Source: UBA10649 sp965278965 (GTDB lineage Bacteria; Actinomycetota; Actinomycetes; S36-B12). From it: a DNA stretch of 64,000 nt. The DNA lies in contig OZ257127.1 in assembly GCA_965278965.1 (NCBI GenBank), positions 1,488,001-1,552,000 on the forward strand, written 5' to 3'. The position numbers and the translations under genes were made by a program. This document shows, one piece after another, positions 42,462 through 51,193 of this stretch. The notes under the pieces are model-generated. The model was not told the DNA's origin and did not search any database. It saw nothing but the letters and a program-made list of their open reading frames with translations. The stretch's first letter is position 1. The number at the start of each line of letters is the position of its first letter.

Positions 42462-43954
42462 GTGGTCTCCCGCACGGTCTGGGCGATCAGGGCATCGGCG
42501 GCCGCGACGGGGTCGCGGCCTGTGAGGACGCAGGCCGCCAGCGTCGCGGCCAGCGCACCGGTGCCGTTCGTGGCCACCCGCCTTCGCACCGGGATGTCAA
42601 GCTCGACCGGCCAGCCGACGTCTACGACGACGGCGTCCGGACGCTGCGCAAGCGCAGCAGCCAGGCGGGCGACCAGCTCCGGGACCTTCCACACGTCCCG
42701 CACCTCGATGATCAGCTCCCGGCCGTCCCGAGCAGGCGCAGTCGTGACCTCGTGGACCTCAAGTCCGCACGCGCGCAACCGAGGAGCCAGGAGCCAGCCG
42801 GTCGGTCCGGCGGCGTACCCGGGTTGCGCGGCGATCGTCAACAGGTCCGCAGACGACGAGCCGATCCGTACGTCACCGGTCACCGCGAGCGAGCGGGGCG
42901 CCGCCCCGGCAACCACAGGCACGTCGAGGTCCGCATCGCTTGTCCCGGCGACGGCGACTGCGGCTCGGAGGGCGTGTCGGCGGCACGCGGCGTCGACGAG
43001 CACCTCGCGCGGGAGCGATCCGTCCCGTACGGCGGCGAGCACCGCGCTGACGGACTCGCTCACGGCCCTCTCCTGGTCGTCGGCGCCGAGACAGACCACG
43101 TCGGCACCGGCCCGCAGGGCGGCGACAACCGCGTGGGCCAGGCGCTCGCGCCTGGGTCCGCTGACCGCACCCATCTCGACCGCGTCCGTGACGATCACGC
43201 CGTCGTAGCCGAGACGCTCACGCAGCAGACCGGTGGTTGCCGCCCACGACAGGCTGACGGGCTCCTCGGCGTCGATGACAGGGACGCGAAGGTGTCCGGT
43301 CATCACAGATGCGACGCCGGCGGCCAGGGCGGCACGGAACGGGACGAGCTCACGCCGGTCCAAGGTCGCGGCGTCCACGGCGAGGGTCGGCAGATCCTCG
43401 TGGCTGTCGACGCTGGTATCGCCGTGACCGGGGAAGTGCTTGGCGGTCGCGACAATGCCGCCGGCCTGAAGGCCCTCGACCGCCGCGGCGACGTGCTCGC
43501 CCACGCAACCCGCATCCGCGCCGTACGAGCGCACCCCGATCACCGGGTTCCGCGGATCGACGTTGACGTCGGCGACCGGAGCGAAGGTCCAGTCGAGACC
43601 GACACCGCGCATGAGGCGCGCCTGCAGACGGGCGTGCGCGCGCGTGACATCGACGTCGTCGATCACCCCGAGCGCGCGCGCCGAGAGGAACGACGAGCCC
43701 GCGAAGGCCTCGATCCGCGTGACTTCGCCGCCTTCCTCGTCGGTGGCGACCAGCAGCTCGGGGCGAATACGGCGCAGGGCACGCACCGTCGACGCGACCC
43801 GGGCGGGAGTCCCGACGGCGTCCCCGAACAGGCAGACGGACTCGACACCGGAGGCGATGGCCTCACGCAGCCAGGGCTCCACGCCAGAGCCGCGGACCCC
43901 CGGCATGAGTGCTCCCCACGCCAGCCGGGCGTCACCACCATCACCGGCGGTCAT
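42458..43954 (-). CDS. Glycoside hydrolase family 3 beta-N-acetylhexosaminidase (NagZ-like)
   Basis: A 498-residue cytoplasmic GH3 enzyme. The general acid/base motif KHFPGHGDTSVDSHEDLP (172-189; NagZ-type Asp-His dyad with H185) and nucleophile Asp257 in IVTDAVEMGAV identify the NagZ group; a second domain of about 170 residues follows the barrel. It releases GlcNAc from muropeptides or GlcNAc-containing oligosaccharides. No signal peptide. ATG 43954 overlaps the permease stop (ATGA). Confidence 0.88.
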   Translation of the reverse strand: MTAGDGGDARLAWGALMPGVRGSGVEPWLREAIASGVESVCLFGDAVGTPARVASTVRALRRIRPELLVATDEEGGEVTRIEAFAGSSFLSARALGVIDDVDVTRAHARLQARLMRGVGLDWTFAPVADVNVDPRNPVIGVRSYGADAGCVGEHVAAAVEGLQAGGIVATAKHFPGHGDTSVDSHEDLPTLAVDAATLDRRELVPFRAALAAGVASVMTGHLRVPVIDAEEPVSLSWAATTGLLRERLGYDGVIVTDAVEMGAVSGPRRERLAHAVVAALRAGADVVCLGADDQERAVSESVSAVLAAVRDGSLPREVLVDAACRRHALRAAVAVAGTSDADLDVPVVAGAAPRSLAVTGDVRIGSSSADLLTIAAQPGYAAGPTGWLLAPRLRACGLEVHEVTTAPARDGRELIIEVRDVWKVPELVARLAAALAQRPDAVVVDVGWPVELDIPVRRRVATNGTGALAATLAACVLTGRDPVAAADALIAQTVRETT

Positions 43955-44808
43955 CCCTTCACCGCGCCGGCCGTCAGTCCGCTGGCGAGCCGGCCCTGCA
44001 CGATGACGAAGAACACGACGACCGGAACCGCGACGAGGATGCTCGCCGCCATGAGCGGACCCCAGTCGGTGCCGCGGGACGTCGTGAAGCCGGCGAGCCA
44101 CACCGTCACCGTCTGCTTGCCCTGGCTGCTCAGCAGCACGTACGCGAGGATGTACTCGTTCCACGCCTGGATGAAGGCGAAGACGCTCGTTGCGACGAGA
44201 CCGGGGGCGATCAACGGCAAGATCACGAGCCGGAACGCCTGGAACCGCGTCGCCCCGTCGATGATCGCGGCCTCCTCGATCTCCCGCGGCACGCCCGAGA
44301 TGAAGCCCCGGAGAGTCCAGATCGTGAACGGCAGCACGAAGGCCAGGTACGTGACGATCACGCCGATGAGCGAGTCCGTCAGGTGTACCTGGTTGAGCAT
44401 CAGGTACACGGGGATGACCAGCGCCGTAAGCGGGATCATCTGGACGAGGATGACGGCGACGAGGTAGTTGCCGCGGCCCTTGAACGGCATCCAGGCGACG
44501 GCGAGCGCGGCCGCGAGACCGACGCCGATGCTCAGGACGACCACGCAGATCGTGACGATGAGGCTGTTGCCGACCGAGGACCAGAAGTAGTCGCGGTCGA
44601 GTGCTTTGGTGAAGTTGCTGAACGTGATCGGGCTCGGGAAGAACGACGGCTCGGCCGACAAGATCTCGCGCTTGGGCTTCAGCGCGGTGATGACCATCCA
44701 GTAGATGGGGAAAGCCATCACCAGCAGGATCACGCCACCGACGATGTTGGCGACCCAGGAGGGCCGGGTGCCCATGATCCCGCCGGGCAGGCGGCTGCGT
44801 CGGGCCAT
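43951..44808 (-). CDS. Carbohydrate ABC permease, MalG-like
   Basis: A 285-residue membrane protein with six helices. Landmarks are NFTKALDRDYFWSSVGNSLIVTICVVVLS and the coupling EAA loop EIEEAAIIDGATRFQAFRLVILPLIAPGL. It pairs with the MalF-like permease and the binding protein encoded upstream. No dedicated ATPase is in the operon; a shared MsiK-type ATPase is usual for such systems in Actinobacteria. Confidence 0.92.
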   Translation of the reverse strand: MARRSRLPGGIMGTRPSWVANIVGGVILLVMAFPIYWMVITALKPKREILSAEPSFFPSPITFSNFTKALDRDYFWSSVGNSLIVTICVVVLSIGVGLAAALAVAWMPFKGRGNYLVAVILVQMIPLTALVIPVYLMLNQVHLTDSLIGVIVTYLAFVLPFTIWTLRGFISGVPREIEEAAIIDGATRFQAFRLVILPLIAPGLVATSVFAFIQAWNEYILAYVLLSSQGKQTVTVWLAGFTTSRGTDWGPLMAASILVAVPVVVFFVIVQGRLASGLTAGAVKG

Positions 44809-44811
44809 GTC

Positions 44812-45771
44812 CTAGTCCTCCTCGCCGAGGCGGCGCATCTGTCGCAGGTAGGCCAACGACGCGACGAGCATGATCAGCAGCATCACGATCGCGATGGCCG
44901 CTCCGCGGCCGTAGTCGTTGATGCCGAACGACTGGACGAACGCGTAGACGCCGATCGTGTAGTAGTCCGGCGTGGGACGGCCTTCGAGGATCACCCAGAT
45001 CTGGGCGAAGACCTGGAAGTCCCAGATGATGCTCAGGCTCGTCAGGATGATCAGGACGGGTCGGATGATCGGCAGCACGATCGACCGCAGGATCGTCAGG
45101 CCAGGTGCGCCGTCCACCTGCGCCGCCTCGACGATCTCGGCGGGCACCTGGCCGAGGGCCGCGTACGTGGAGATGACGACGAAGGGAAGCGCCCCCCAGA
45201 TCACGAGGACGCCGATGACGACCAGGCCGACCCGGGCGTCCTGGAACCAGTTGATCAGGGCCCAGTCCGGGTTGATCTTGCCGAGCAGGTAGTTCACGAC
45301 TCCGTAGTCGTAGTCGAACATCCACCTCCAGATCGTGATCGAGACGAGCGCGGGCATCGCCCACACCAGGACGAGCACCGAGGTGAAGACGACCCGCAGC
45401 GCCGCGTGCATGCGCCGCATCAGCAGCGCCATCGCCATCCCGAGGACCATCGTGCCGGTGACGGCGAACGTCGTGAACGCGATGCTTCGGACCAGGACCT
45501 GCCAGAACTGGCTGTCGGTGAACAGGTCGACGTAGTTCGACAGGCCGATCCACTCACCGGACCCGGCGATGAGCTGCTTGAGGCCGTACTCCTGGAAGCT
45601 CAGCGTGACCAGGCGGTACATCGGCCACGCCAGCACGACGAGTAGGACCACGATGCTCGGCGCAACCAGCCCGTAGGGAAGCCGCCCGTAGCGCCACGAC
45701 CGTTCGGCCGGCGCGAGCGCCTCCTCCGGCAGCTCCACCGGCGGGGCGATCTCCTCGGGGGTGATCGTCAT
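44812..45771 (-). CDS. Carbohydrate ABC permease, MalF-like
   Basis: A 319-residue membrane protein with six helices after a 40-residue cytoplasmic N-terminus. LWGFPFV-like and EAA-loop features include AEIVEAAQVDGAPGLTILRSIVLPIIRPVLII, and IWRWMFDYDYGVVNYLL is typical of sugar permeases. ATG 45771 follows GAGGA; GTG 45777 is possible. It forms the channel with the MalG-like subunit. Confidence 0.92.
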   Translation of the reverse strand: MTITPEEIAPPVELPEEALAPAERSWRYGRLPYGLVAPSIVVLLVVLAWPMYRLVTLSFQEYGLKQLIAGSGEWIGLSNYVDLFTDSQFWQVLVRSIAFTTFAVTGTMVLGMAMALLMRRMHAALRVVFTSVLVLVWAMPALVSITIWRWMFDYDYGVVNYLLGKINPDWALINWFQDARVGLVVIGVLVIWGALPFVVISTYAALGQVPAEIVEAAQVDGAPGLTILRSIVLPIIRPVLIILTSLSIIWDFQVFAQIWVILEGRPTPDYYTIGVYAFVQSFGINDYGRGAAIAIVMLLIMLVASLAYLRQMRRLGEED

Positions 45772-45838
45772 TGCCACATCCTCGTCCGTCAGAAGGCCCG
45801 CCTGCCCGGACGTGCCGGGCAGGCGGGCCTGGGGGCCG

Positions 45839-47170
45839 CTAGGAGTTCAGCAGCTCCGTGATCTGGTCCGACGCCGACTTCGACGCGTCAGCGATCGACG
45901 CCTTGCCCGTCAGGATGTCGACGAGCATGTTCGGGATGACCTGCGCGGTCTCCACGTTCGCCCAGTTGGGTGCGGTCGGGACGAACCACGACTTCTGCGC
46001 CGCCTGCGCGAACGGCTGCGAGGCCTCCGGCACATCGGCGAGCAGCGAGGTCGTGTTGGGCAGGACGCCCTTGGCCGCGAGAGCCTGCTGGTTCTCGGTC
46101 GAGGTGAACGTGGCGATCCACTCCGCCGCGAGCGCCGCGTTGGCCGAGTTGGCCGGCACGGACAGCACCGAGCCACCGAGGAACGTCGGCATGACCTCAC
46201 CGGCGGTCACGGAGGGCATCGGGTACGCCGCGACCTTGTCGGCCAGCGTCGGGTCGCCGCCGTCCTCGGCGGAGATCAGGCCGACCTCCCAGCCGTTGCC
46301 GTACATCGACGCGGCCTTCCCGGAGATCATCGAGTTCCACTCCTCGGCCTCGGTCCCGGACTTGTCCGCACGGGAGCCGGTGTCGAGGGCCTTCTGCCAC
46401 GCGGCGAGACCGGCCTGGGCCTCCGGTGAGTCGAGCGCGCCGGTCCACGTGTCGCCGTCCTGCGTGGCGATGGCGCCGCCCTGGTCGTACACGTAGCTCA
46501 TGGCCAGGTACCAGTACTTGCCGGGCGCGTAGAACGCCGAGAACTTCTTGTCGTCAGCGCCGTACTTCTCCATGAGCTTGGCGTTGACGGCGTTGAACTC
46601 GTCCTGCGACGTCGGCACCGCTGCACCCACAGCGTCGTACATGTCCGTGCGGTAGATCAGCGCGCGGGCGCCGGCGTAGTACGGCACGCCGTACAGCGCA
46701 CCGTTGTAGGTGCTCGCGTCGGCGAGACCCTGCAGCCAGGTGTCCTGGTTCGGGAAGGAGTCGGAGCCGAGGTCGGCGAGGGCACCGGCGGCCATGTACT
46801 TCGTGGTCTCGGTGTTGCCGAGCTCGACGACGTCGGGCGGCGTGCTGCCGGCGAGCGCGGCGTCGAGCTTCGTCAGGTGGTCGGACCACTGCTGGTACTC
46901 GACGTTGACCGTCACGTTGGGGTGGGCGGCGGCGAACGCGTCGTTGGTCGACTGGACGACCTCCGGCCAGCTCGTCTGCGCGTCGGACTGCAGCCAGACC
47001 GTGAGCGTGCCGGACTCCTCGGAGCCTCCGGACGCGCTGGCAGCGGCTGATGCGGTCGCCGCGCTGCTGGCGGCGGCCGACGTCTCGGAACTGCTGCTGC
47101 CGCTGCTGCTGCAGGCGGCGAGGAGCATCGTGGCGCTGACGGCAGCGACCACTGCGATCTTGCCTCGCAT
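45839..47170 (-). CDS. Extracellular sugar-binding lipoprotein of the ABC importer
   Basis: A 443-residue family-1 binding protein. ATG 47170 follows AGGAGG and starts MRGKIAVVAAVSATMLLAACSSS, lipobox LLAAC. A Ser/Ala linker follows, then the binding domain (LTVWLQSDAQTSWPEVVQSTNDAFAAAHPNVTVNVEYQQW). It captures the amino sugar or chito-/muro-oligosaccharide for the two permeases. Its promoter carries two DasR-like sites. Confidence 0.92.
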   Translation of the reverse strand: MRGKIAVVAAVSATMLLAACSSSGSSSSETSAAASSAATASAAASASGGSEESGTLTVWLQSDAQTSWPEVVQSTNDAFAAAHPNVTVNVEYQQWSDHLTKLDAALAGSTPPDVVELGNTETTKYMAAGALADLGSDSFPNQDTWLQGLADASTYNGALYGVPYYAGARALIYRTDMYDAVGAAVPTSQDEFNAVNAKLMEKYGADDKKFSAFYAPGKYWYLAMSYVYDQGGAIATQDGDTWTGALDSPEAQAGLAAWQKALDTGSRADKSGTEAEEWNSMISGKAASMYGNGWEVGLISAEDGGDPTLADKVAAYPMPSVTAGEVMPTFLGGSVLSVPANSANAALAAEWIATFTSTENQQALAAKGVLPNTTSLLADVPEASQPFAQAAQKSWFVPTAPNWANVETAQVIPNMLVDILTGKASIADASKSASDQITELLNS

Positions 47171-47181
47171 GGAACCTCCTA

Positions 47182-47229
47182 TTGGTTCAGACCACTTCCT
47201 AAAATGGACTAGACCTCTTACCATGTCAA
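47182..47229 (-). promoter_or_regulatory. Importer promoter with two DasR-like sites
   Basis: On the minus strand -35 TTGACA (47229-47224) is followed by 17 bases and -10 CATTTT (47206-47201). The spacer holds the operator that reads ATGGACTAGACCTCTT on the plus strand (47204-47219), matching 14 of 16 bases of the nagA/murQ site. A second site TTGGTTCAGACCACTT (47182-47197), 13 of 16 matches, lies just downstream. Confidence 0.75.
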
Positions 47230-47279
47230 GGCCGCGAGGCACCCTGCACGTAACAGTTCGATTACGCGAGGATGCGCCG

Positions 47280-48011
47280 ATGAGTAAAGGACCGCTTGCC
47301 GTCGACGGGCAGCCCAAGCCGTACCAGGTACGCCTTGCGCTGACCGAACGGCTCGGCACGCTCGAGCCCGGGCAGGCCCTTCCCCCCGAGCGGGTGCTCG
47401 CGGCCGAGTTCGGCGTCTCGCGCAGCACCGTCCGGCAGGCGATCACGGACATGGTCGCCGCGGGCCTCGTCCAGCGCCTCCACGGCTCGGGGACCTATCC
47501 CGTCCCGCCCAAGGTCGAGCTCCCCCTCCGGCTCGCCAGCTACACCCGCGACGTCTCCGACCAGGGTCTGAGCCCGACCTCGCGCGTCGTGTCCATGCGC
47601 AAGATCGCCGCCGACGCCACGACGGCACTGGCGCTCGGCATCGAGACCGGCGCTCGGGTGTGGCGGCTCGAGCGGCTGCGGCTGACCGACGGAACGCCAC
47701 TCGCGGTCGAGTGCTCGCACCTGAGCGTCCTGAGGTTCCCCGAGCTCGGCCGGCAGATCAAGGACGACGTCTCCTTGTACCGCGTCCTGGAGGACGAGTA
47801 CCGGATCACCGTCACGCGCGCGGTGCAGACCGTCGAGACGGCGATGGCCAGCCCCGAGCAGTACCGGCTGCTCGAGGCGGACAGCGCCGCGCCCGTCCTC
47901 GTGCTCACCCGGACGACGTACGACCAGCGGGCCGAGCCGGTCGAGTACGTGCTCAGCACCTACCGCGGCGACCGCTGCCGGCTGACCGCCGTCCTGCTGC
48001 CCCAGCCGTGA
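47280..48011 (+). CDS. GntR/HutC family regulator, DasR-like
   Basis: A 243-residue repressor. N-terminal winged helix (PYQVRLALTERLGTLEPGQALPPERVLAAEFGVSRSTVRQAITDMVAAGLVQRLHGSGTYP) and C-terminal UTRA ligand domain (ARVWRLERLRLTDGTPLAVECSHL). In DasR-type proteins GlcN-6-P releases the operator. The three operators with TCTAGACC/ACTAGACC cores in this regulon and its divergent position from the importer make it the probable local controller. ATG 47280 follows GAGGA. Confidence 0.85.
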   Translation: MSKGPLAVDGQPKPYQVRLALTERLGTLEPGQALPPERVLAAEFGVSRSTVRQAITDMVAAGLVQRLHGSGTYPVPPKVELPLRLASYTRDVSDQGLSPTSRVVSMRKIAADATTALALGIETGARVWRLERLRLTDGTPLAVECSHLSVLRFPELGRQIKDDVSLYRVLEDEYRITVTRAVQTVETAMASPEQYRLLEADSAAPVLVLTRTTYDQRAEPVEYVLSTYRGDRCRLTAVLLPQP

Positions 48012-48757
48012 CGCAGACGCCCGACGAGCCGTCGACCCTCGCCGTGGACATCGGCGGCACGGGCATCAAGGCGGCCGTGCTGGACGGGGCCGGCCATCCG
48101 GCCAGTGACGTCGCCCGGGTGCCGACGCCGTACCCGTGCCCGCCCGACCGGCTGGCCGAGGTCGTCGCCGGGCTCGCGGCCGCCCTACCTCGGGCAGACC
48201 GGGCCGGAGTCGGGTTCCCGGGCCTGCTGCGGTCCGGTCGCGTCGTCCAGGTCAACTCGCTGATGCGGGCGGAGGCGGACGGGCCGCGCGACCCCGGACT
48301 CGTCTCGGCGTGGACGGGCTGCCCCGTGGCGCAGGTGCTCGCCGAGGCGATCGGTCGGCCGGTCCGACTCGCCAACGATGCCGACGTGTCGGCGCTGGCG
48401 AGCATCAGCGGAGTCGGCCTGGAGTGCGTGCTCACCCTCGGGACCGGACTCGGGTTCAGCCTCGTGCTGGACGGCGTCCTGCTGCCACACCTCGAGCTCA
48501 GCGGCGCCCCCTTCGAGGGCGGGCGGGACTTTGAGGCCGTGCTCGGAGAAGCCGCGCGGCAGGCGGCGGGCACCCCGGCGTGGACCGCCGCCGTCCACCG
48601 CGCTATCGCCGCCCTGCGCCCGTTCTTGTTCTTCGAGCGCCTGTACCTCGGGGGCGGGAACGCGCGGCTGCTCACCGGGAGCACCCTGCCGGACGACGTG
48701 AAGGTCGTCGGCAACGTCAACGGCCTGCTCGGAGCGCACCTGCTGTGGCGTGACTGA
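48008..48757 (+). CDS. ROK/polyphosphate-glucokinase-like sugar kinase
   Basis: A 249-residue ASKHA-fold kinase. LAVDIGGTGIKAAVLDGAG is the phosphate-1 motif, GVGFPGLL follows, NDADVSALA carries the catalytic Asp, and LTLGTGLGFSLVLDGVL is phosphate 2. The ROK zinc motif (CxCGxxGC) is missing, as in polyphosphate glucokinases. GTG 48008 overlaps the gntR stop (GTGA). In this operon it most likely phosphorylates GlcNAc or MurNAc. Confidence 0.8.
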   Translation: MTQTPDEPSTLAVDIGGTGIKAAVLDGAGHPASDVARVPTPYPCPPDRLAEVVAGLAAALPRADRAGVGFPGLLRSGRVVQVNSLMRAEADGPRDPGLVSAWTGCPVAQVLAEAIGRPVRLANDADVSALASISGVGLECVLTLGTGLGFSLVLDGVLLPHLELSGAPFEGGRDFEAVLGEAARQAAGTPAWTAAVHRAIAALRPFLFFERLYLGGGNARLLTGSTLPDDVKVVGNVNGLLGAHLLWRD

Positions 48758-48803
48758 CGACACCTCGAACCCTCCCGGCAGTGCAGCCGCTGGATGAACT
48801 GCC

Positions 48804-48809
48804 TACTAT
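48804..48809 (+). promoter_or_regulatory. -10 box TACTAT for the diguanylate cyclase gene
   Basis: TACTAT lies 49 bases upstream of GTG 48858 in the 100-base gap after the kinase gene. No good -35 is seen at the matching distance. Confidence 0.4.
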
Positions 48810-48857
48810 CTGCCCGATGCCCCGGGGGGAGACCGGGCGCCGACCAGCGGAGGCGAC

Positions 48858-50159
48858 GTGCACAACGCGCAGGACGGCCTGCTCAGCCAGGTCATGCGTG
48901 ACGCCGCGATCGGGATGCTCCTCGTCGCCCCGGACGGCGCGATCATGGCGGCGAACGACGCGGCCTGCACGTTCTTCGCCCTCGACGCCGACGCCCTGAA
49001 GACTCGCACCTGGCAGGAGCTCACCCACGCCGAGGACGTCGAGGCGGACAGCACCCAGGTGGCGCGGCTGCTGCGCGGGGAGGGCAACACGTTCCGCCTC
49101 AGGAAGCGCTACCTGCGCTCGGACGGCGAGATCCTCGTCGGGGACCTGTCGGTGCGAGCGGTCCACGACGATGACGGCGCCGTGCAGATGTTCATCTCGC
49201 AGATCGTCGACGTGACGGCGCAGGCCCGCGCCGAGGCCGAGCTGCAGCGCTCGCGCGCACTCCTGCGCGGCGTGCTCGACTCCATGCCCGACCCGTGGGT
49301 GCTGCTCGAACCCGTCCGCGACGAGCGTGGACGCATCGTCGACTTCGTCTACGTCGACGCCAACCAGGCCGCGTGCGATGCCAACCAGCTCGCGCGGCCC
49401 GAGCTGCTCGGCCAGCGGCTGCTGGACCTGTTCCCCGAGCACGAGCCGCGCGGGATGCTCGCCGCGTACGCCGCGGTGGTCGACACCGGTCGTCCCCTCG
49501 CCATCGACGACGACCCGTTCCCGGATCCTCGTGACCCGACACGGCTTCGCCGGTTCGACAACCGCGCCGTCCGCATCGGCGACCAGCTCAGCTTCACGTG
49601 GCACGAGGTGACCGACCGCTACGAACGCCGACGCCACCTCGCCCGCCAGGCGCACCACGACGACCTGACGGGCCTGCCGAACCGCGCGCGACTGCGGGAG
49701 CGGCTGGCATCGGTCTTCTCCCGGGCCCCGCGAACCGGCCAGGCCATCGCGCTGCTGTACTGCGACCTCGACGACTTCAAGCCGATCAACGACGAGCACG
49801 GTCACGCCGCGGGCGACGAGGTGCTCCGCGAGATCGGCGGGCGCATCGCCGCGAGCGTCCGGGGCCAGGACACCGTCGCGCGCCTGGGCGGCGACGAGTT
49901 CGTCGCCATCTTGGAGGGCGTGCGGTCGGCGGAGGACGCCGTCGCGGTAGCCGACAAGGTCCGGGCCGCCGTCTCGGAGCCGATCACCGTCGACGACCTG
50001 CCGGTCGCCACGACGCTGAGCATCGGCATCGCGATCGCATCGCCCGGCGACGACCCCGACGTCGTCCTCAGCGAGGCCGACTCCGCGCTGTACATCGCGA
50101 AGGCGCAGGGCGGGGACCGGACGGTGCTCCACGAGTCCGGCGGCCGCTCCGCCGCCTGA
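48858..50159 (+). CDS. PAS-PAS-GGDEF diguanylate cyclase
   Basis: A 433-residue soluble protein with two PAS domains (about 8-125, DAAIGMLLVAPDGAIMAANDAACTFF; and 130-260, LLRGVLDSMPDPWVLLEPVRD) and a GGDEF domain (about 270-430). DDLTGLPNRARL starts the cyclase domain and RLGGDEFVAI holds the catalytic motif (about residue 345), so it can make cyclic di-GMP. No RxxD inhibitory site is obvious before GGDEF. GTG 48858 has GGAGG upstream. Confidence 0.9.
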   Translation: MHNAQDGLLSQVMRDAAIGMLLVAPDGAIMAANDAACTFFALDADALKTRTWQELTHAEDVEADSTQVARLLRGEGNTFRLRKRYLRSDGEILVGDLSVRAVHDDDGAVQMFISQIVDVTAQARAEAELQRSRALLRGVLDSMPDPWVLLEPVRDERGRIVDFVYVDANQAACDANQLARPELLGQRLLDLFPEHEPRGMLAAYAAVVDTGRPLAIDDDPFPDPRDPTRLRRFDNRAVRIGDQLSFTWHEVTDRYERRRHLARQAHHDDLTGLPNRARLRERLASVFSRAPRTGQAIALLYCDLDDFKPINDEHGHAAGDEVLREIGGRIAASVRGQDTVARLGGDEFVAILEGVRSAEDAVAVADKVRAAVSEPITVDDLPVATTLSIGIAIASPGDDPDVVLSEADSALYIAKAQGGDRTVLHESGGRSAA

Positions 50160-50182
50160 CCCGCCCACCGCCGAGACGCCTC

Positions 50183-50224
50183 TAGTGGTCGCTACTGCGC
50201 CGGATTTGGGCGTTTTGACGACCA
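50183..50224. repeat. Hairpin in the convergent gap after the GGDEF gene
   Basis: AGTGGTCG (50183) and CGACCATT (50217-50224) are opposed arms around a loop with GCGCCGGATTTGGGCGTTTT. It lies between two convergent genes and may act as a bidirectional terminator, although the loop is long. Confidence 0.4.
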
Positions 50225-50242
50225 TTCAAGGCGCGTCGGCGG

Positions 50243-51193
50243 TCACGGCCAGGCGGCGGAGGCGAGCAGCTCGGGAACCAGCGTCTCGGCGAGCAAGCGG
50301 ATGTCGTCGTCCGCGTCCCCGGCGTAGCGCAGGGTGACGGCCGCGCCCGGGGCCTCGCCTCCGACGGCGACGAGGGTCGACCCGCGCTGGGCGACCCAGT
50401 CGCACAGGGCCGGCTCCCAGCGCGACCCGGCGAACAGGACGAGCCGGTAGTCCGTCGACTTCGTGAGATAGACGTCGACGTGGCTCCAGTCACCGGTCTC
50501 GCAGCCGACCGCCGGCAGCCGCGGCCCCTCGCGCAGCATGAGCGCCCCCTGCTGGGCGGACGACAGCCGTCGGGCCGGCGCGACGAAGTGCGTCCCGTCG
50601 GGGCCGATCGCGGACGACGACAGCGCGGACAGCCACTCCTCGCGCCGGGCGAGCAGGTCGGCCGACGCCGCCGCGGCCCCCTCGATGACACCCGGCACGT
50701 CGCCGACGCCGGTCAGGCGGGCCTGGAGGTCGAGCCACAGCGCGAGGGTGTGCTGGAACGACCGGCACGCGACGCCGCCGCGCTCCTCCCCCGCCGCCAT
50801 CTCGACGACGTGACGCGCCCCGTCCTCGACCGCCGACCCGGCGACGTTCGTCATGGCGACGACCGGGCACCGACCGGCGTACCGCGCGACCGCGTCGAGC
50901 GTCTCGGCCGAGCCGCCGCTGGCGGAGACTGCCACGACGACCGTGCTCGTGCGCACCGCCGGGAGGAGATCGCTGCTGGCGAGCTCGGCGACAGCATCGA
51001 TCCCGACCGCGCGAAGACGTGCCGCCGCGACCGCGTTGGCGTAGTGCGAGGACCCCATCCCGAGCAGGACCAGCTGCGAGCCGGCGTCGATGCCGGAACC
51101 GGCCCAGGGGTCGCTCTCGCGCAGCCGTGCCGCCAGGCCCGTGAGGACATCGGGCTTCGCGGCGAGGTCGGCAGCGAACAGGTCGGGGATCAT
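50243..51193 (-). CDS. SIS-domain sugar isomerase-like protein
   Basis: A 316-residue protein with an SIS fold. LVLLGMGSSHYANAVAAARLRAVG and VVVAVSASGGSAETLDAVARYAG are the phosphate-loop motifs; the C-terminal half contains LSSAQQGALMLREGPRLPAVGCETGDWSHVDVYL. It resembles GlmS isomerase-domain relatives and is distinct from the NagB-II-like protein at 41418. ATG 51193 overlaps the kinase stop (ATGA), so the pair act together, probably on a hexosamine phosphate. Confidence 0.8.
   Translation of the reverse strand: MIPDLFAADLAAKPDVLTGLAARLRESDPWAGSGIDAGSQLVLLGMGSSHYANAVAAARLRAVGIDAVAELASSDLLPAVRTSTVVVAVSASGGSAETLDAVARYAGRCPVVAMTNVAGSAVEDGARHVVEMAAGEERGGVACRSFQHTLALWLDLQARLTGVGDVPGVIEGAAAASADLLARREEWLSALSSSAIGPDGTHFVAPARRLSSAQQGALMLREGPRLPAVGCETGDWSHVDVYLTKSTDYRLVLFAGSRWEPALCDWVAQRGSTLVAVGGEAPGAAVTLRYAGDADDDIRLLAETLVPELLASAAWP

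Noticed and set aside
42458..45553. A very long open frame of over 1,000 codons on the minus strand
   Set aside because: Only its last 498 codons are the GH3 gene. The rest is low-complexity Arg/Pro/Gly text opposite real permease genes and has no coding character.
43909..45645. A 578-codon plus-strand frame rich in Arg, Asp and His
   Set aside because: It is antisense to two clear ABC permeases and has the composition of a GC-driven shadow.
45839..47452. N-terminal extension of the sugar-binding protein to 47452
   Set aside because: The extension crosses the DasR-like operators and lacks a signal; ATG 47170 has AGGAGG and a lipoprotein signal.
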